Shown here one piece after another: positions 16,057-24,891 of a stretch of DNA of 64,000 nt (position 1 is its first letter; every line of letters starts with the position of its first letter). Under the pieces are notes generated by a model. The model had not been told where the DNA came from. It made no database searches and saw only the letters and a list, made by a program, of their open reading frames with translations. A program made the position numbers and the translations under genes. This DNA is from CAWGGS01 sp963822095 (GTDB lineage Bacteria; Desulfobacterota; Desulfobulbia; Desulfobulbales; Desulfocapsaceae), in assembly GCA_963822095.1 (NCBI GenBank), contig CAWGGS010000086.1, positions 1 through 64,000 on the forward strand. Reading direction: 5' to 3'.

Positions 16057-17001
16057 TTATTCCTTGATTTTAAAAGTTTTGTTCGCAGCGTCCCATGTGT
16101 ATCCAGTCCCGAGCCAAATTTTTTCGATCATATTGAGGTCGAGATCAAGACCGGTAATTTCACTGTACTGGTCATAGACGGTAAGAATTTCATTGTCACT
16201 TATAATGTTATCTTCGTTGCTGTCAGCCCAGTGATATGTACTCAGGAGTATGGTATCAGCACCATCGATGGGCATCGGCGCGGCAGATTCCCCTCCTACG
16301 GCAACGGTACCGGAAAATGCAACCGGTGTTCCGATGGTGCCGTTTACTTTAAGAACATATGCAAAAACCGAACTGCCGTTAATTTTTTTTAACCACTTTA
16401 TCTCTTTGTTTTTCACTCCTCCGGAGGTGATGTTCGGTGAAGTAGACAACAGAGTAGCTGAATCAGGTAAATTTTCTTTAATAATTATTGCTGCCGATCG
16501 ATCTGGATCCCCGGCAATTTGAATGATGACCGGAAAGGGTTGTCCCCCAATACAGTGAGCTGGGAGGATACGTCTGGCTGTAAATGTAGGTGTCGATTGG
16601 GCTCCGCGCCAATACCAGAGAAACAAGAGCAAGACAGCAAACAGAAAACCAGTCAACAGGACAATCGGCCAGATCTTCCGCAAAGAACGCTGGGGGAAAG
16701 GGCGATTGCCGGTGCTCGTTGGTGTCTGGGCCTGTTCCGAGGCAGAAGAGGAAGGTTGTGCTTCTTCATCTTCAAGGAGATCCTCCAACACCACGTTGAG
16801 CGCTTCCGCCAGCTTCAGTCCGTTTTCTTTCTTTATACTTGGATACCGGCGATTTTCCCATCTGGAAATAGTATCTGTGGTCACTTGCACCGCAGTCGCT
16901 AAATACAACTGAGTGAGGCCTTGTTGCTCGCGTAACCGCTTGATTTTAGCCCCGTCAATTTTGACCATTGTCATTGGTCCGGGGAATTCGTTTTCTTCCA
17001 T
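16057..17001 (-). CDS. Membrane-bound XRE-family regulator with dockerin/EF-hand-like loop
   Basis: The start at 17001 is supported by AAGGTGA upstream (an ATG at 17031 is the alternative), giving 314 residues. In order: an XRE helix-turn-helix (IKRLREQQGLTQLYLATAVQ, TTDTISRWENRRYPSI), a Ser/Gln linker, one transmembrane helix (IWPIVLLTGFLFAVLLLFLW), a beta-sandwich domain shared with the secreted protein next door, and a calcium-loop-like motif DSNEDNIISDNE. A one-component transcription factor with an outside sensor part is implied. Targets are unknown; the adjacent secreted protein and glycine-zipper gene are likely. Confidence 0.82.
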   Translation of the reverse strand: MEENEFPGPMTMVKIDGAKIKRLREQQGLTQLYLATAVQVTTDTISRWENRRYPSIKKENGLKLAEALNVVLEDLLEDEEAQPSSSASEQAQTPTSTGNRPFPQRSLRKIWPIVLLTGFLFAVLLLFLWYWRGAQSTPTFTARRILPAHCIGGQPFPVIIQIAGDPDRSAAIIIKENLPDSATLLSTSPNITSGGVKNKEIKWLKKINGSSVFAYVLKVNGTIGTPVAFSGTVAVGGESAAPMPIDGADTILLSTYHWADSNEDNIISDNEILTVYDQYSEITGLDLDLNMIEKIWLGTGYTWDAANKTFKIKE

Positions 17002-17187
17002 TTCTTCACCTTGCCGATTGTGCAGCGCCATATGTCAAACGATACAGCCTTGTTATGATACCAAGTAACGCAGCTCCCTCAAAGACATAATTGAATCACG
17101 GCTACAGATTCAGGGAATGCAGTCTTATAATGTGTGCCTGGGAAATCTCCGGGGTCACCCATTTCAAGGCCCCTTGTCAATGCCAAT

Positions 17188-17210
17188 GGGGTCAAGTCTT
17201 TCCTTGACCC
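17188..17210 (+). repeat. REP-like hairpin before a RAYT remnant
   Basis: Perfect 8-bp arms (GGGTCAAG, 17188-17195; CTTGACCC, 17203-17210) lie about 30 bp before the transposase remnant. The same arrangement, less perfect, is at 31189-31211. Confidence 0.55.
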
Positions 17211-17239
17211 AAGTAAAACGATATGGTACATAGCAAAGT

Positions 17240-17530
17240 ATGTCAAAACCGTTGGGAATAGAATATCCTGGAGCCTGGTATCATGGAATGAACCGAGGAA
17301 GACGAGGAGAAGATTACCAGTTGTTTATCGCTCTTGTGCAGGAAACATCGGTGATGCTCAATAAAGATATCCGCCTATTGTCTGATGTCGAACCATTGTC
17401 ATCTCCTCATACAGACACCTGCCGCGAATCTATCCCGATCGATGATGAGACATATAAACGATGTTTACATGCAAGGGGTCTTCTTTTATTTTACATTACA
17501 TACAAAGACAAGGTCGGAGACATCCCTTAA
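17240..17530 (+). pseudogene. RAYT transposase N-terminal remnant
   Basis: The frame starts SKPLGIEYPGAWYHGMNRGR, nearly the same as the intact transposase at 31241 (SRPLRIEYPGAWYHVMNRGR). It then loses five residues after RRGED and shifts frame after LVQETSVM. The DNA still matches that copy across the region encoding the catalytic SNHYH motif, but the motif is no longer read. It is a decayed copy. Confidence 0.82.
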
Positions 17531-17544
17531 GTAGGTGAACCTGG

Positions 17545-18195
17545 TCATTGGCTCTGCAATTTTTTCCTAGACTTTAAAATTGAACCCAATATTTTCCCGA
17601 TTGCCTTGGCCTGTTTCCGCGCTTCATCACCATATTCCATGGGGCGATTTTTTCCCGCATAGTCAGCAGAACACAGGCCTATATGTTTATAAACATTACC
17701 TACTGCACAGTCATGTCCATAGCCACAATCATAGCATTGATAATGACCTGGATCGGTAAAACTTTCGACCAGTGCCATTTTGTTGCTTACCCTCATTTTT
17801 TCTATGAACGTGGTGGCTTCCCTTGTTTCGTTGTTACGGTCAAGCCCCACGGCAATTCCCAGTTTTCCTGCGAGCGGGAAAGATTCACGATGCCTTAAAG
17901 CAAATATCCTTTCCCAAAATGCATGCCCTATGGCGTTTAATGTACCATTGTAATTCGGTCCACCAAAAACCAACGCATCTGCTTCAAATATTTTATTAAT
18001 TATCTTCTTGAAATCATCTTTTTGGACACAAATGTTACCTTCCGCACATTTTAAACATCCCAAACATCCTTTGATGTTGAGTTTGGCGAGAGAGATCATC
18101 TCATATTCCACGCCGGATTCTTTCAAGATATCATTCACTATAATCTTTGAATAAGCAGATTTTCTACCACTACTACTGATTCCAATCGCTTTCAT
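17545..18195 (-). CDS. NADPH-dependent FMN reductase / iron-sulfur flavoprotein family
   Basis: The 216-residue flavodoxin-fold protein starts MKAIGISSSGRKSAYSKIIV, the FMN phosphate-binding loop. A compact cysteine motif follows (CLGCLKCAEGNIC), typical of iron-sulfur flavoproteins, then the flavin-contact GGPNYNGTLNA. A further cysteine cluster (CYDCGYGHDC) lies near residue 150, which could bind a second metal centre and is less common. The role is electron transfer or quinone/metal reduction in the cytosol. It is a single gene, not clearly in an operon. Confidence 0.85.
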   Translation of the reverse strand: MKAIGISSSGRKSAYSKIIVNDILKESGVEYEMISLAKLNIKGCLGCLKCAEGNICVQKDDFKKIINKIFEADALVFGGPNYNGTLNAIGHAFWERIFALRHRESFPLAGKLGIAVGLDRNNETREATTFIEKMRVSNKMALVESFTDPGHYQCYDCGYGHDCAVGNVYKHIGLCSADYAGKNRPMEYGDEARKQAKAIGKILGSILKSRKKLQSQ

Positions 18196-18280
18196 TTTCC
18201 AAATCTTCTAAAGTTTGATTTTCCCCAGGTAATTATCCGTGGATATTCGAAGGAGTTCTGCATACCTCGATTTTACAAAT

Positions 18281-19144
18281 CTAATTTTCCAGCCTCTTTG
18301 ATTCTCCTAATTTGTAGGTCAGCATGCATGCTATCACATAATTATTCTGGGTCTGCACCAGCGGACTGTCCTCAAATATCGCTTCGCTTATATTGATAAA
18401 TTTTCCGTAGAGCCTCAGTGAAACCTTTGGATTCAACCGTTTCACAAAGCTCCCGGCAAATTGTGCCCCGCTGTATCCACCGTGGGCTTTGTAGGCCAGT
18501 CGATCGGCTCTCTGATATTCCGGGGAAACCTCATAGAAATAGCTGTTGAGGGCACTGTCGGAAAATTTCAGCCCTATACTGAGATTAAATGAGCTGTTTG
18601 ATCTCGCAAGGGCTCTTGCATTCTTATAGACCAACGAAAATTCAGAAGTATAGCCTTCTCGCCTGGTGTCTATTCCGCTATCGAATCCCACTGAAACAGC
18701 CAGGCGCAGGTCGGTTTGGAGAAAGAACGAATTTTCTTCATTGTCCTTGTAAAAATAGTATCGCAAGGCAGGACCCATCTCGACAATCGAGTCCAGTTCA
18801 GGCATTCCTTCGCGTTCCGTATCGTCATTGGAGACGGGAGGATTACCTGAAAATGAGATATCCGTTTCAAATTTGTCGTTATGCCAGAAGATCCCCCGCA
18901 GTCCTTCCTGATTGGCCCTGATAATGTCTCCTCTATAGACCAGGTAAGGCAGGGGCAGCACATAGTTACTGTAGGTGTTCGAACCCGGGTAATGTGGGAG
19001 CCGGGCGACCATTCCAACTACCCCATATTCCCAGAGAGGCAGCTTTTCGGTTTTCTGATCATATTGTTTACAGAAACATTGAGAGGGAATCCCTATGGTC
19101 ACAGCTACAAGAACGAACAAAAGAGACGTATATGTTTTTCTCAT
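18281..19144 (-). CDS. MipA/OmpV-family outer-membrane protein
   Basis: The ATG at 19144 has TGAGG 6 bases upstream and gives 287 residues. A signal peptide (LLFVLVAVTIGIPSQCFC) precedes a beta-barrel of alternating strands, with family features YEYGVVG-type WEYGVVGMVARLPHYPGS and LPLPYLVYRGD near the start and VIACMLTYKLGE at the end. MipA/OmpV proteins are outer-membrane barrels linked to peptidoglycan enzymes or to transport. The specific role is unknown. Confidence 0.88.
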   Translation of the reverse strand: MRKTYTSLLFVLVAVTIGIPSQCFCKQYDQKTEKLPLWEYGVVGMVARLPHYPGSNTYSNYVLPLPYLVYRGDIIRANQEGLRGIFWHNDKFETDISFSGNPPVSNDDTEREGMPELDSIVEMGPALRYYFYKDNEENSFFLQTDLRLAVSVGFDSGIDTRREGYTSEFSLVYKNARALARSNSSFNLSIGLKFSDSALNSYFYEVSPEYQRADRLAYKAHGGYSGAQFAGSFVKRLNPKVSLRLYGKFINISEAIFEDSPLVQTQNNYVIACMLTYKLGESKRLEN

Positions 19145-19607
19145 CGAAGACCTCAAAATAATGTAAAATTACCATCATCATTTGCAAAAAAATCTTCTGT
19201 TCTCGAAGAATGTACCATTGTCGGTTGTTGTGTGTACAGAGGGAATAATTGAGATGATATGATAATGAGGTTTCGTTTTTACCAAAGAAATATACAAGAG
19301 AGGGGGTCTTGGCACGCTATACCCCTAACATCACGAGATAAAACAACTACCTTTAAACGAATCTGTTGGAGTTTGGAGTTAGAGAGGGATTTGAGAGGGT
19401 CGTTCATCTACCTCGATTCCTGTATATCACCCAGCACATTCACGTTACCCTGTCGTAGCAGAGCTGCCTTCTTCAAGGACCCGTTACCAGATACCCGTTG
19501 CAATAACGCTACGCTCTTCGCCTCCACCTGGCTGGGCCTGGGACTTGCCGAACATCAATGAAAATGCTATGTTAGGCTCACCCTTAAGTGCGTGTGCCCT
19601 GCCCGGA
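19145..19607. repeat. Gene-free stretch with a repeat shared with 32330-32520
   Basis: Segments GCTGCCTTCTTCAAGGACCC, ACGCTACGCTCTTCGCC and GTGCCCTGCCCGGAACACA correspond in order to parts of 32370-32520 (GCTTCCTCCAGGCTCCACC, ACGCCATTGCCTTCGGC, CGCCCATGCCGGGTGTACAC). A decayed mobile element is one possibility; I cannot name it. An isolated perfect attC core GTTAGGC lies at 19571-19577. Confidence 0.4.
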
Positions 19608-19663
19608 ACACAACAAATTATTGTAGCGGATGGCTATACGCCACCCTGAATGAGACGTTCGCT
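19608..19663 (+). other. attC-like recombination site
   Basis: The left core ACACAAC, then a left arm ATTGTAGCGGATGGC, a five-base loop, GCCACCCTGAATGA and the right core GTTCGCT. The arrangement follows short attC sites. The next gene starts 16 bp later. Confidence 0.5.
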
Positions 19664-19678
19664 GAGGTGATGAGCTAT

Positions 19679-20623
19679 ATGAATATACAAAAAATTCTAG
19701 ATGATCACGATTGTGTGTTGGCTGAAGCGGCAGTCATCGAAACGTTGAGACGGTCCGGAAATGTCAAATTACACCCTCTTCTTGAAAATGCACTTCTGAT
19801 TTATGAAGAGGCTGGCAAAGAGGCATTAACTGTTCTCTATCAGTATTTTATTGATGTCGCCCGCAAGGCGGACATCCCCATTATGCTCAGTACGCCAACG
19901 TGGCGAGCCAATCAGGAACGCACATCGACAGCGAATATTACAAGAGATGTAAACGGCGACGCCGTAAGATTTCTAAAGCGGCAGAAGGAAAGATGGGGAT
20001 CTTGGGCCGCAAATATCATTGTGGGTGGTCTTATTGGTTGCAAAAACGATTGTTACAAACCTGATGAAGGGCTCCCAACTAGTGAGGCACAGACTTTTCA
20101 TCTCTGGCAAGTCACTCAGCTGGCCAAAGCAGGTGTGGATTTTCTCCTGGGAGCAACCCTGCCCACTTTGTCTGAAGCAAGAGGCATCGCCTTGGCCATG
20201 GAACAAACTAATATTCCGTATATCATCAGTTTCGTTATCAACAAAGAAGGGAGAATTCTTGACGGAAGCAGCCTCGAAAGCTCCTTTCGTGAAATCGATG
20301 CTGTCTGTAGCAGGCCACCTCTTGGCTACATGATCAATTGTTCCTATCCATCGTTCCTCAATGCGCACAAACAGCCCCAATCTGTCCTCTCCCGTATAAT
20401 CGGTTATCAGGCAAACGCATCCTCCCACGACCAGTCACAACTAGATGGGGCTGAAGTCCTCCAAGCCAACGACACGACTGAGTGGGGAAACCTGATGATC
20501 GAGCTGAATAGAAAATTCGGTGTTAAAATATTAGGTGGGTGTTGTGGAACAAGCTGTGAGCATCTGCAATATATTGCTCAGAATGTAATCAGCGAAAATC
20601 AACGTCATGCAGTCGGACGTTAA
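19679..20623 (+). CDS. Homocysteine S-methyltransferase family protein
   Basis: Using the ATG at 19679 (GAGG 12-15 bases upstream; alternatives at 19670 or 19592), the protein has 314 residues. It has the TIM-barrel homocysteine methyltransferase pattern: an early acidic loop, STPTWRANQER for the conserved T-x-x-T-[FY]-type segment, and ANIIVGGLIGCKND. The zinc-binding cysteines are one in YMINCSYP and two in LGGCCGTSCEH. It would transfer a methyl group to homocysteine from a donor such as S-methylmethionine. It lies between two attC-like sites as a single gene. Confidence 0.86.
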   Translation: MNIQKILDDHDCVLAEAAVIETLRRSGNVKLHPLLENALLIYEEAGKEALTVLYQYFIDVARKADIPIMLSTPTWRANQERTSTANITRDVNGDAVRFLKRQKERWGSWAANIIVGGLIGCKNDCYKPDEGLPTSEAQTFHLWQVTQLAKAGVDFLLGATLPTLSEARGIALAMEQTNIPYIISFVINKEGRILDGSSLESSFREIDAVCSRPPLGYMINCSYPSFLNAHKQPQSVLSRIIGYQANASSHDQSQLDGAEVLQANDTTEWGNLMIELNRKFGVKILGGCCGTSCEHLQYIAQNVISENQRHAVGR

Positions 20624-20708
20624 ACCACACTGCGGGTATTGGGAAGTATTGTCTTGTAGTTCCTTGGCCGCGTGGTTTGGCGCCGCTGATGACGAACGTT
20701 AGTTAGGT
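20619..20708 (+). other. attC-like recombination site
   Basis: It starts GTTAAAC at the stop codon of the methyltransferase gene. The arms AAACCACACTGCGG and CCGCGTGGTTT are closely complementary. The right core GTTAGGT is a perfect GTTRRRY match. The length is 90 bp and the next ATG lies 31 bp further on. Confidence 0.7.
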
Positions 20709-20738
20709 TGAATTTAGAGAGAAGAAGGAGCCCCCTCC

Positions 20739-21410
20739 ATGCGGAAAGCAATGAAAATGGCGGCCTTGGCGAGCGTATATAATCGCGTCGCCGGACGGTA
20801 CGATTTCCAGCATTGGTTTTTGACGGCCGGCTCGGACCAGCGCGGCCGGCGCGAGTTAGTGGAAGAGGCAGTACACTCCGGCGACAAAATTCTAGATTGC
20901 GGAGCAGGTACAGGTTCCACGACCTTGCTCGCCATAAAGAAAGCCGGGAAATCTGGCCAAGCCGTACTCTTCGACATGAGTGACAACATGTTGGCCGTTG
21001 CAAGGAGGCGTGTTGCCGACGTAGGATTAAACAATCAGGTTGATTTCAAAACCGGCGACATCCTCAATCTGCCGTTTCAGGACAATAGTTTTGACGTAGT
21101 TCTTTCCACTTATAGTATGTGTCCCGTCTATGATCCGGCTGAGGCCGCAAGAGAACTTTACCGCGTGGCCAAGCGAGGCGGTCGCATCGGTGTAGCCCAT
21201 TCTGCGGAGCCTAGAAATCAAGCCCTGAAATGGCTGGCAGACAGGGTCGAAGATGTGGTTTGGCATTTCCCATCGATCTCTCTTGGATGTCGACCTGTGT
21301 CTGTATTGCCTACCTTTGAAAAGCTTGGTTGTAAAACAATTGTCAAGAAACACATCGGGGTGCCTCTTTGGCCTTTTCTTGTCTTTGTGGTGGAAAAACC
21401 TGCAACCTAA
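20739..21410 (+). CDS. Class I SAM-dependent methyltransferase (UbiE-like)
   Basis: The 223-residue protein has motif I ILDCGAGTGSTTLLA, FDMSDNMLAVARRR, the post-motif TGDILNLPFQDNSFDVVLST and a later RVAKRGGRIGVAHS, all of the UbiE/Methyltransf_11 type. GGAG lies about 9 bases before the ATG. Its GC content is higher than that of the other methyltransferase genes here, so these single genes have different origins. The substrate is unknown. A degenerate attC-like site starts at its stop. Confidence 0.88.
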   Translation: MRKAMKMAALASVYNRVAGRYDFQHWFLTAGSDQRGRRELVEEAVHSGDKILDCGAGTGSTTLLAIKKAGKSGQAVLFDMSDNMLAVARRRVADVGLNNQVDFKTGDILNLPFQDNSFDVVLSTYSMCPVYDPAEAARELYRVAKRGGRIGVAHSAEPRNQALKWLADRVEDVVWHFPSISLGCRPVSVLPTFEKLGCKTIVKKHIGVPLWPFLVFVVEKPAT

Positions 21411-21452
21411 CCGCCGTTTCGGGTGTCTGCCAAAGGCGCGGTCACCTTACTG
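21405..21452 (+). other. Degenerate attC-like site
   Basis: The left core ACCTAAC is a perfect RYYYAAC match overlapping the gene end. CGCCG and GGCGCGG arms pair, but the right core has decayed to GTCACCT. Confidence 0.42.
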
Positions 21453-21530
21453 AAGTTTTTTGAGTTTGTTGATAGGATGAGGCTCAAACTTGGGTGTTCT
21501 GGCTAAGGGAAGGGAATACGAGAAACATAT

Positions 21531-21606
21531 GCTGGTGATCAACACAGAGAGAGCCTGTGGTCTCCTCTATGAGTCATTTGAGGCTGAAAAAGGCGATATA
21601 GGCTGA
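21531..21606. repeat. Dispersed repeat R2 (copy 1; partner 26826-26901)
   Basis: GCTGGTGATCAACACAGAGA, GAGCCTGTGG, CCTCTATGAGTCATTTGAGG and AAAAAGGCGATATAGGCTGA align with the copy after the opu operon in the same order and spacing. No coding potential was seen. Confidence 0.75.
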
Positions 21607-21633
21607 GAGAATGGTTATTTCTGGAAGATTACT

Positions 21634-21873
21634 ACACAACTTTCCGGGTTAGCATATTTGATTGTAATTGCGTCGCAACTGTCGAACGAATCGTTATTTA
21701 ATTCTCGCTGCAAGAATTCAGGAGGTAGGAGCCAGAATCCAGAGAGGTTGTCTATGTTTGATTTTCTTCTGAATTCTGACTCCCGGATTCTGGATTCTCC
21801 AGAATATAAACGGGGAGAAAACTGTAAATAAAGTATTATTTTCAGTATATTATCACAACTCTGAAAGTTGATT
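21634..21873. repeat. Dispersed 240-bp repeat R1 (copy 1; partner 58596-58836)
   Basis: About 240 bp are highly similar between the two copies, for example CACAACTTTCC, ATATTTGATTGTAATTGC, GAATCGTTATTTAAT, TCCAGAGAGGTTGTCT and TATTATCACAAC. Inside lie nested inverted segments (GAATTCAG/CTGAATTC and AGAATCCAGA/TCTGGATTCT), so a folded RNA or a palindromic mobile remnant is possible. No protein is encoded. Confidence 0.87.
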
Positions 21874-21884
21874 TAATATTTAAT

Positions 21885-22055
21885 CTGATTACCACTGAAA
21901 CTCAGCCTATCGGAAAGGAAGGGTGTGAGCTGTTCGTTTCTCGGGTCTCTGCAGCCTGGACGGCGTAAGCGTTGCCCCCAGGGATGGGTTTATGGCGTCC
22001 CGCGAAACGAACAGCTCACACTCTGGATTAGTTACTGAACATTAGTGGTAATCAG
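21885..22055. mobile_element. Small inverted-repeat element (MITE-like), 171 bp
   Basis: The 171-bp unit is bounded by a perfect 12-bp inverted repeat (CTGATTACCACT / AGTGGTAATCAG). Inside is an 18-bp perfect inverted repeat (GTGTGAGCTGTTCGTTTC, 21923-21940, and its complement, 22004-22021) with a loop of about 60 bp. Single end-like sequences occur at 26907-26918, 47655-47668 and 58456-58475. No gene is inside. Mobility is inferred. Confidence 0.55.
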
Positions 22056-23084
22056 AATATTTAAAAATTAGCGAGATAGCGTGGCCCAACCCCGTTGCCG
22101 CCCGATGCCCTGTGATAAGGAGACGGCAATACTCTTTTCATCATACCACGCAAATCGAGAATGGATACGCCAGGAACGCATTCCCTCGTTGGCCACATTG
22201 ATATCTTCCTAACGGTTACCGACTTTCCTCCGGCTTAACCTTCATGGTCGGACTCTTGCAGCCTGCCTTCCATTTGCACCTCTGGATGTGATATGATAAA
22301 AAACACGGAGGGATGAAATTCTCAATGGTATGTAAAAAGAACGGACAAACCTTCTTTTGAAGAAGGTACTATGAATAAATAATCAGTGTCATATTTACAT
22401 ATTTTATTTAAGTCTTGCTACTTACAAAATAAAAGAAACCCTGCCCGCCCCCGCACAATCAATCAACGAGTTAGATCGTTTCTTTCTTGACGACCCCAAA
22501 AAGGTCAACATTCAATGGAATCTATTATACATCGTACACAATCTGATAAAGTTTCACCGATATTGGGAATGTTTATCCTGACAAGGTTTCCTTTGCGCAA
22601 CCATTGGAGATATATTGAAAAATACAGAAAAAAACGCCATATCAGTAGAATATTACCAATCAAATGAAGTCAACTTTCAATTTTGCACCATCGCTTTTGG
22701 ACGTCGAATACAACTCTATGTGGAAAAAAGGGCTTCTGAAAAAGACTTTTTTCTACAGACTATCCTACTTATAGTTATTTAAAAAAAAAGAGGAGAAGGT
22801 AAATTCTAGTAATCTGAAAGAAGTTTTAAAGGCTGTTGGATTACTCATGTGAAAAACTGAAATAGAATGCAATGTCAGTGTCCAACAAGGGATTGGACCA
22901 GTAAAACCCAATTTTTGTTTTGCCGAAAAAAACAGCCTCTTTCCACCCATCTACTGGCACTCCTCCGAAATAGTATATAACCAACTATGATCAAAATATA
23001 GAATTATCCAATATCTAAAAGTGTTGTTCAGCCACTTGAGAAAACCAAAAGGCGTTTCAAATATCTTAAGGAGGGAAAGTCTCG
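22056..23084. other. Gene-free stretch upstream of the opu operon
   Basis: No gene is supported. 22043-22079 repeats as 26906-26949 (TTTAAAAATTAGCGAGATAG). 22500-22605 resembles 8930-9050 (CATTCAATGGAATC, TACACAATCTGATAAAG, CCTGACAAGG). The last 100 bp end in a strong ribosome-binding site (AAGGAGGG) for the first opu gene and should hold its promoter, which I cannot place with confidence. Confidence 0.5.
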
Positions 23085-24221
23085 ATGATAACCTATGATC
23101 ATCTGACCAAAATCTTTGGAGAAGGCCAAGACGCTGTAACCGCGCTTGAAGATGTGACGTTCACGATTGAAAAGGGGGAGATCGTTATCTTTCTTGGTCC
23201 TTCCGGGTGCGGAAAAACCACAACTTTGCGGTTAACCAACAGGCTGGAATCTATTACCCGGGGAACAATTGAAGTGAATGGTCAGAATATCATGGACATG
23301 AATTCCGTTCAATTAAGAAGGCAGATGGGATATGTCATTCAGGATATCGGGCTTTTTCCGAACAAAACCATTGCGCAAAATGTTGCCGTTGTTCCGAAAC
23401 TGCTGGGCTGGCCCAAGGATAAGATCCAGGAGAGGGTTGAGGAACTACTGAGCATGGTCAGGCTTGATCCGGGTATCTATCTGAACCGATACCCTGCCGA
23501 ACTTTCTGGCGGGCAGCAACAGCGGGTAGGGGTAGCTCGGGGCCTGGCAGCTGATCCGGATATACTACTCATGGACGAGCCCTTTGGGGCGATTGACCCG
23601 ATCAATCGCGAACAAATCCAGGACGAATTTCTAAAACTCCAGGAAAAACTCAAAAAAACCATCGCTTTTGTCTCCCATGACATCCATGAAGCCATCAAAA
23701 TGGGGGATAAAATCGCCCTTTTTGAAAAAGGCCGTCTCGTCCAGTACGAACGTCCGGAGGCATTGCTCACCCATCCTAAAAACAAATACGTATCCGATTT
23801 TGTCGGGGCCGACAGGGCTCTGAAAGTTCTGGGCATCATCAAGGTCAAGGATGTGTACAACCCAAATACTAAAAATGTCGTCCAGTCCTCCGACATGGCT
23901 CAAACTGTTCTCAATGCTATGGAACAGAAGCAGAGCAAATTCTCCATCGTTTTAAATCAAGGGAAACCTATTGGGTATGTTACCCCCAAGCTGCTCAAAT
24001 ACGAACAAGGTCCTGTCAAGGAACTTGTTGAAACGTTTCCTCTTCATTTGCGGGAAAGGACTCCGACCCGGGATGCCCTGTCCTTCATGCTTATGTATGA
24101 TTTCATAACCCTGTGTGTGGTGGACGCAAATCATGATTTTCTGGGTACGGTAACGTACAACGACATCCAGACCAAGATAAAGCAAAGCTATGCCAACGAA
24201 ATCGATCAAGAAGGGGTATGA
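23085..24221 (+). CDS. opuCA: Osmoprotectant (glycine betaine/choline-type) ABC transporter, ATP-binding subunit
   Basis: The 378-residue ATPase has Walker A GPSGCGKTT, Q-loop YVIQDIGLFPN, signature LSGGQQQRVGVARG, Walker B ILLMDEPFGAIDP and switch His FVSHDIHEA. The C-terminal part (about residues 255-370) looks like a pair of degenerate CBS domains (SKFSIVLNQGKPIGYVTP, FITLCVVDANHDFLGTVT), which in this family sense ionic strength. It is first of four genes transcribed together: ATPase, permease, permease, binding protein. The subunit set is that of OpuC/ProU-type compatible-solute uptake. The exact solute is not known. Confidence 0.94.
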   Translation: MITYDHLTKIFGEGQDAVTALEDVTFTIEKGEIVIFLGPSGCGKTTTLRLTNRLESITRGTIEVNGQNIMDMNSVQLRRQMGYVIQDIGLFPNKTIAQNVAVVPKLLGWPKDKIQERVEELLSMVRLDPGIYLNRYPAELSGGQQQRVGVARGLAADPDILLMDEPFGAIDPINREQIQDEFLKLQEKLKKTIAFVSHDIHEAIKMGDKIALFEKGRLVQYERPEALLTHPKNKYVSDFVGADRALKVLGIIKVKDVYNPNTKNVVQSSDMAQTVLNAMEQKQSKFSIVLNQGKPIGYVTPKLLKYEQGPVKELVETFPLHLRERTPTRDALSFMLMYDFITLCVVDANHDFLGTVTYNDIQTKIKQSYANEIDQEGV

Positions 24222-24222
24222 C

Positions 24223-24891
24223 ATGGGCACGCTCAATTTTATATTAAAAAACATCCATACCGTCCTGTTTTTGACTTGGGAACACATTTATATGGTCGGC
24301 GTATCTCTGATTATTGCCACACTTATCGGTGTCCCCTTGGGTATCATGATTACCAAGAATGAAAATATGGCCAAAAAGGTAATCAACGGTGCAAATATTA
24401 TGATGACTGTACCTTCTATCGCCTTGTTTGGTTTGATGCTGCCGGTGTTGGCTCTCATCGGCGAGGGTTTGGGAAAGGTTCCGGCGATTATTGCCCTGAT
24501 TCTGTATAGCCAGCTCCCAATCATCCGAAACACGTATGTAGCGATTAAGAACGTGTCCCCTTCCATAAGAGATGCAGGGAAAGGCATGGGAATGAACCGA
24601 TGGGAACTCCTGAAAGAGGTGGAGATCCCGATTGCCATCCCGGTCATCGTGGCCGGTCTGCGCACAGCTGCTGTCATGAATATCGGCATCGCAGCTATTG
24701 CCGCCTATGTGGGGGCAGGAGGGCTGGGGGTATACATTCAGCAAGGAATCGACCGGGTCTATCCGGAAATGATTCTGGCCGGGGCTCTTTTGGTCTCAAT
24801 TCTTGCAATCTTGGTTGATGGGTTGATGGCCCTGGCGGAAAGGATGCTGACGTCTAGAGGGATACAAATCCAAAAGAGGTTGTCCCGATGA
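24223..24891 (+). CDS. opuCB: Osmoprotectant ABC transporter permease 1
   Basis: The ATG at 24223 lies one base after the ATPase stop (an in-frame start at 24190 is less likely because it overlaps that gene). The 222-residue protein has about six transmembrane helices and the permease EAA-type loop DAGKGMGMNRWELLKEVEIP. Together with the next permease it forms the membrane channel. It overlaps the next gene by 4 bp (ATGA), showing tight coupling. Confidence 0.94.
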   Translation: MGTLNFILKNIHTVLFLTWEHIYMVGVSLIIATLIGVPLGIMITKNENMAKKVINGANIMMTVPSIALFGLMLPVLALIGEGLGKVPAIIALILYSQLPIIRNTYVAIKNVSPSIRDAGKGMGMNRWELLKEVEIPIAIPVIVAGLRTAAVMNIGIAAIAAYVGAGGLGVYIQQGIDRVYPEMILAGALLVSILAILVDGLMALAERMLTSRGIQIQKRLSR

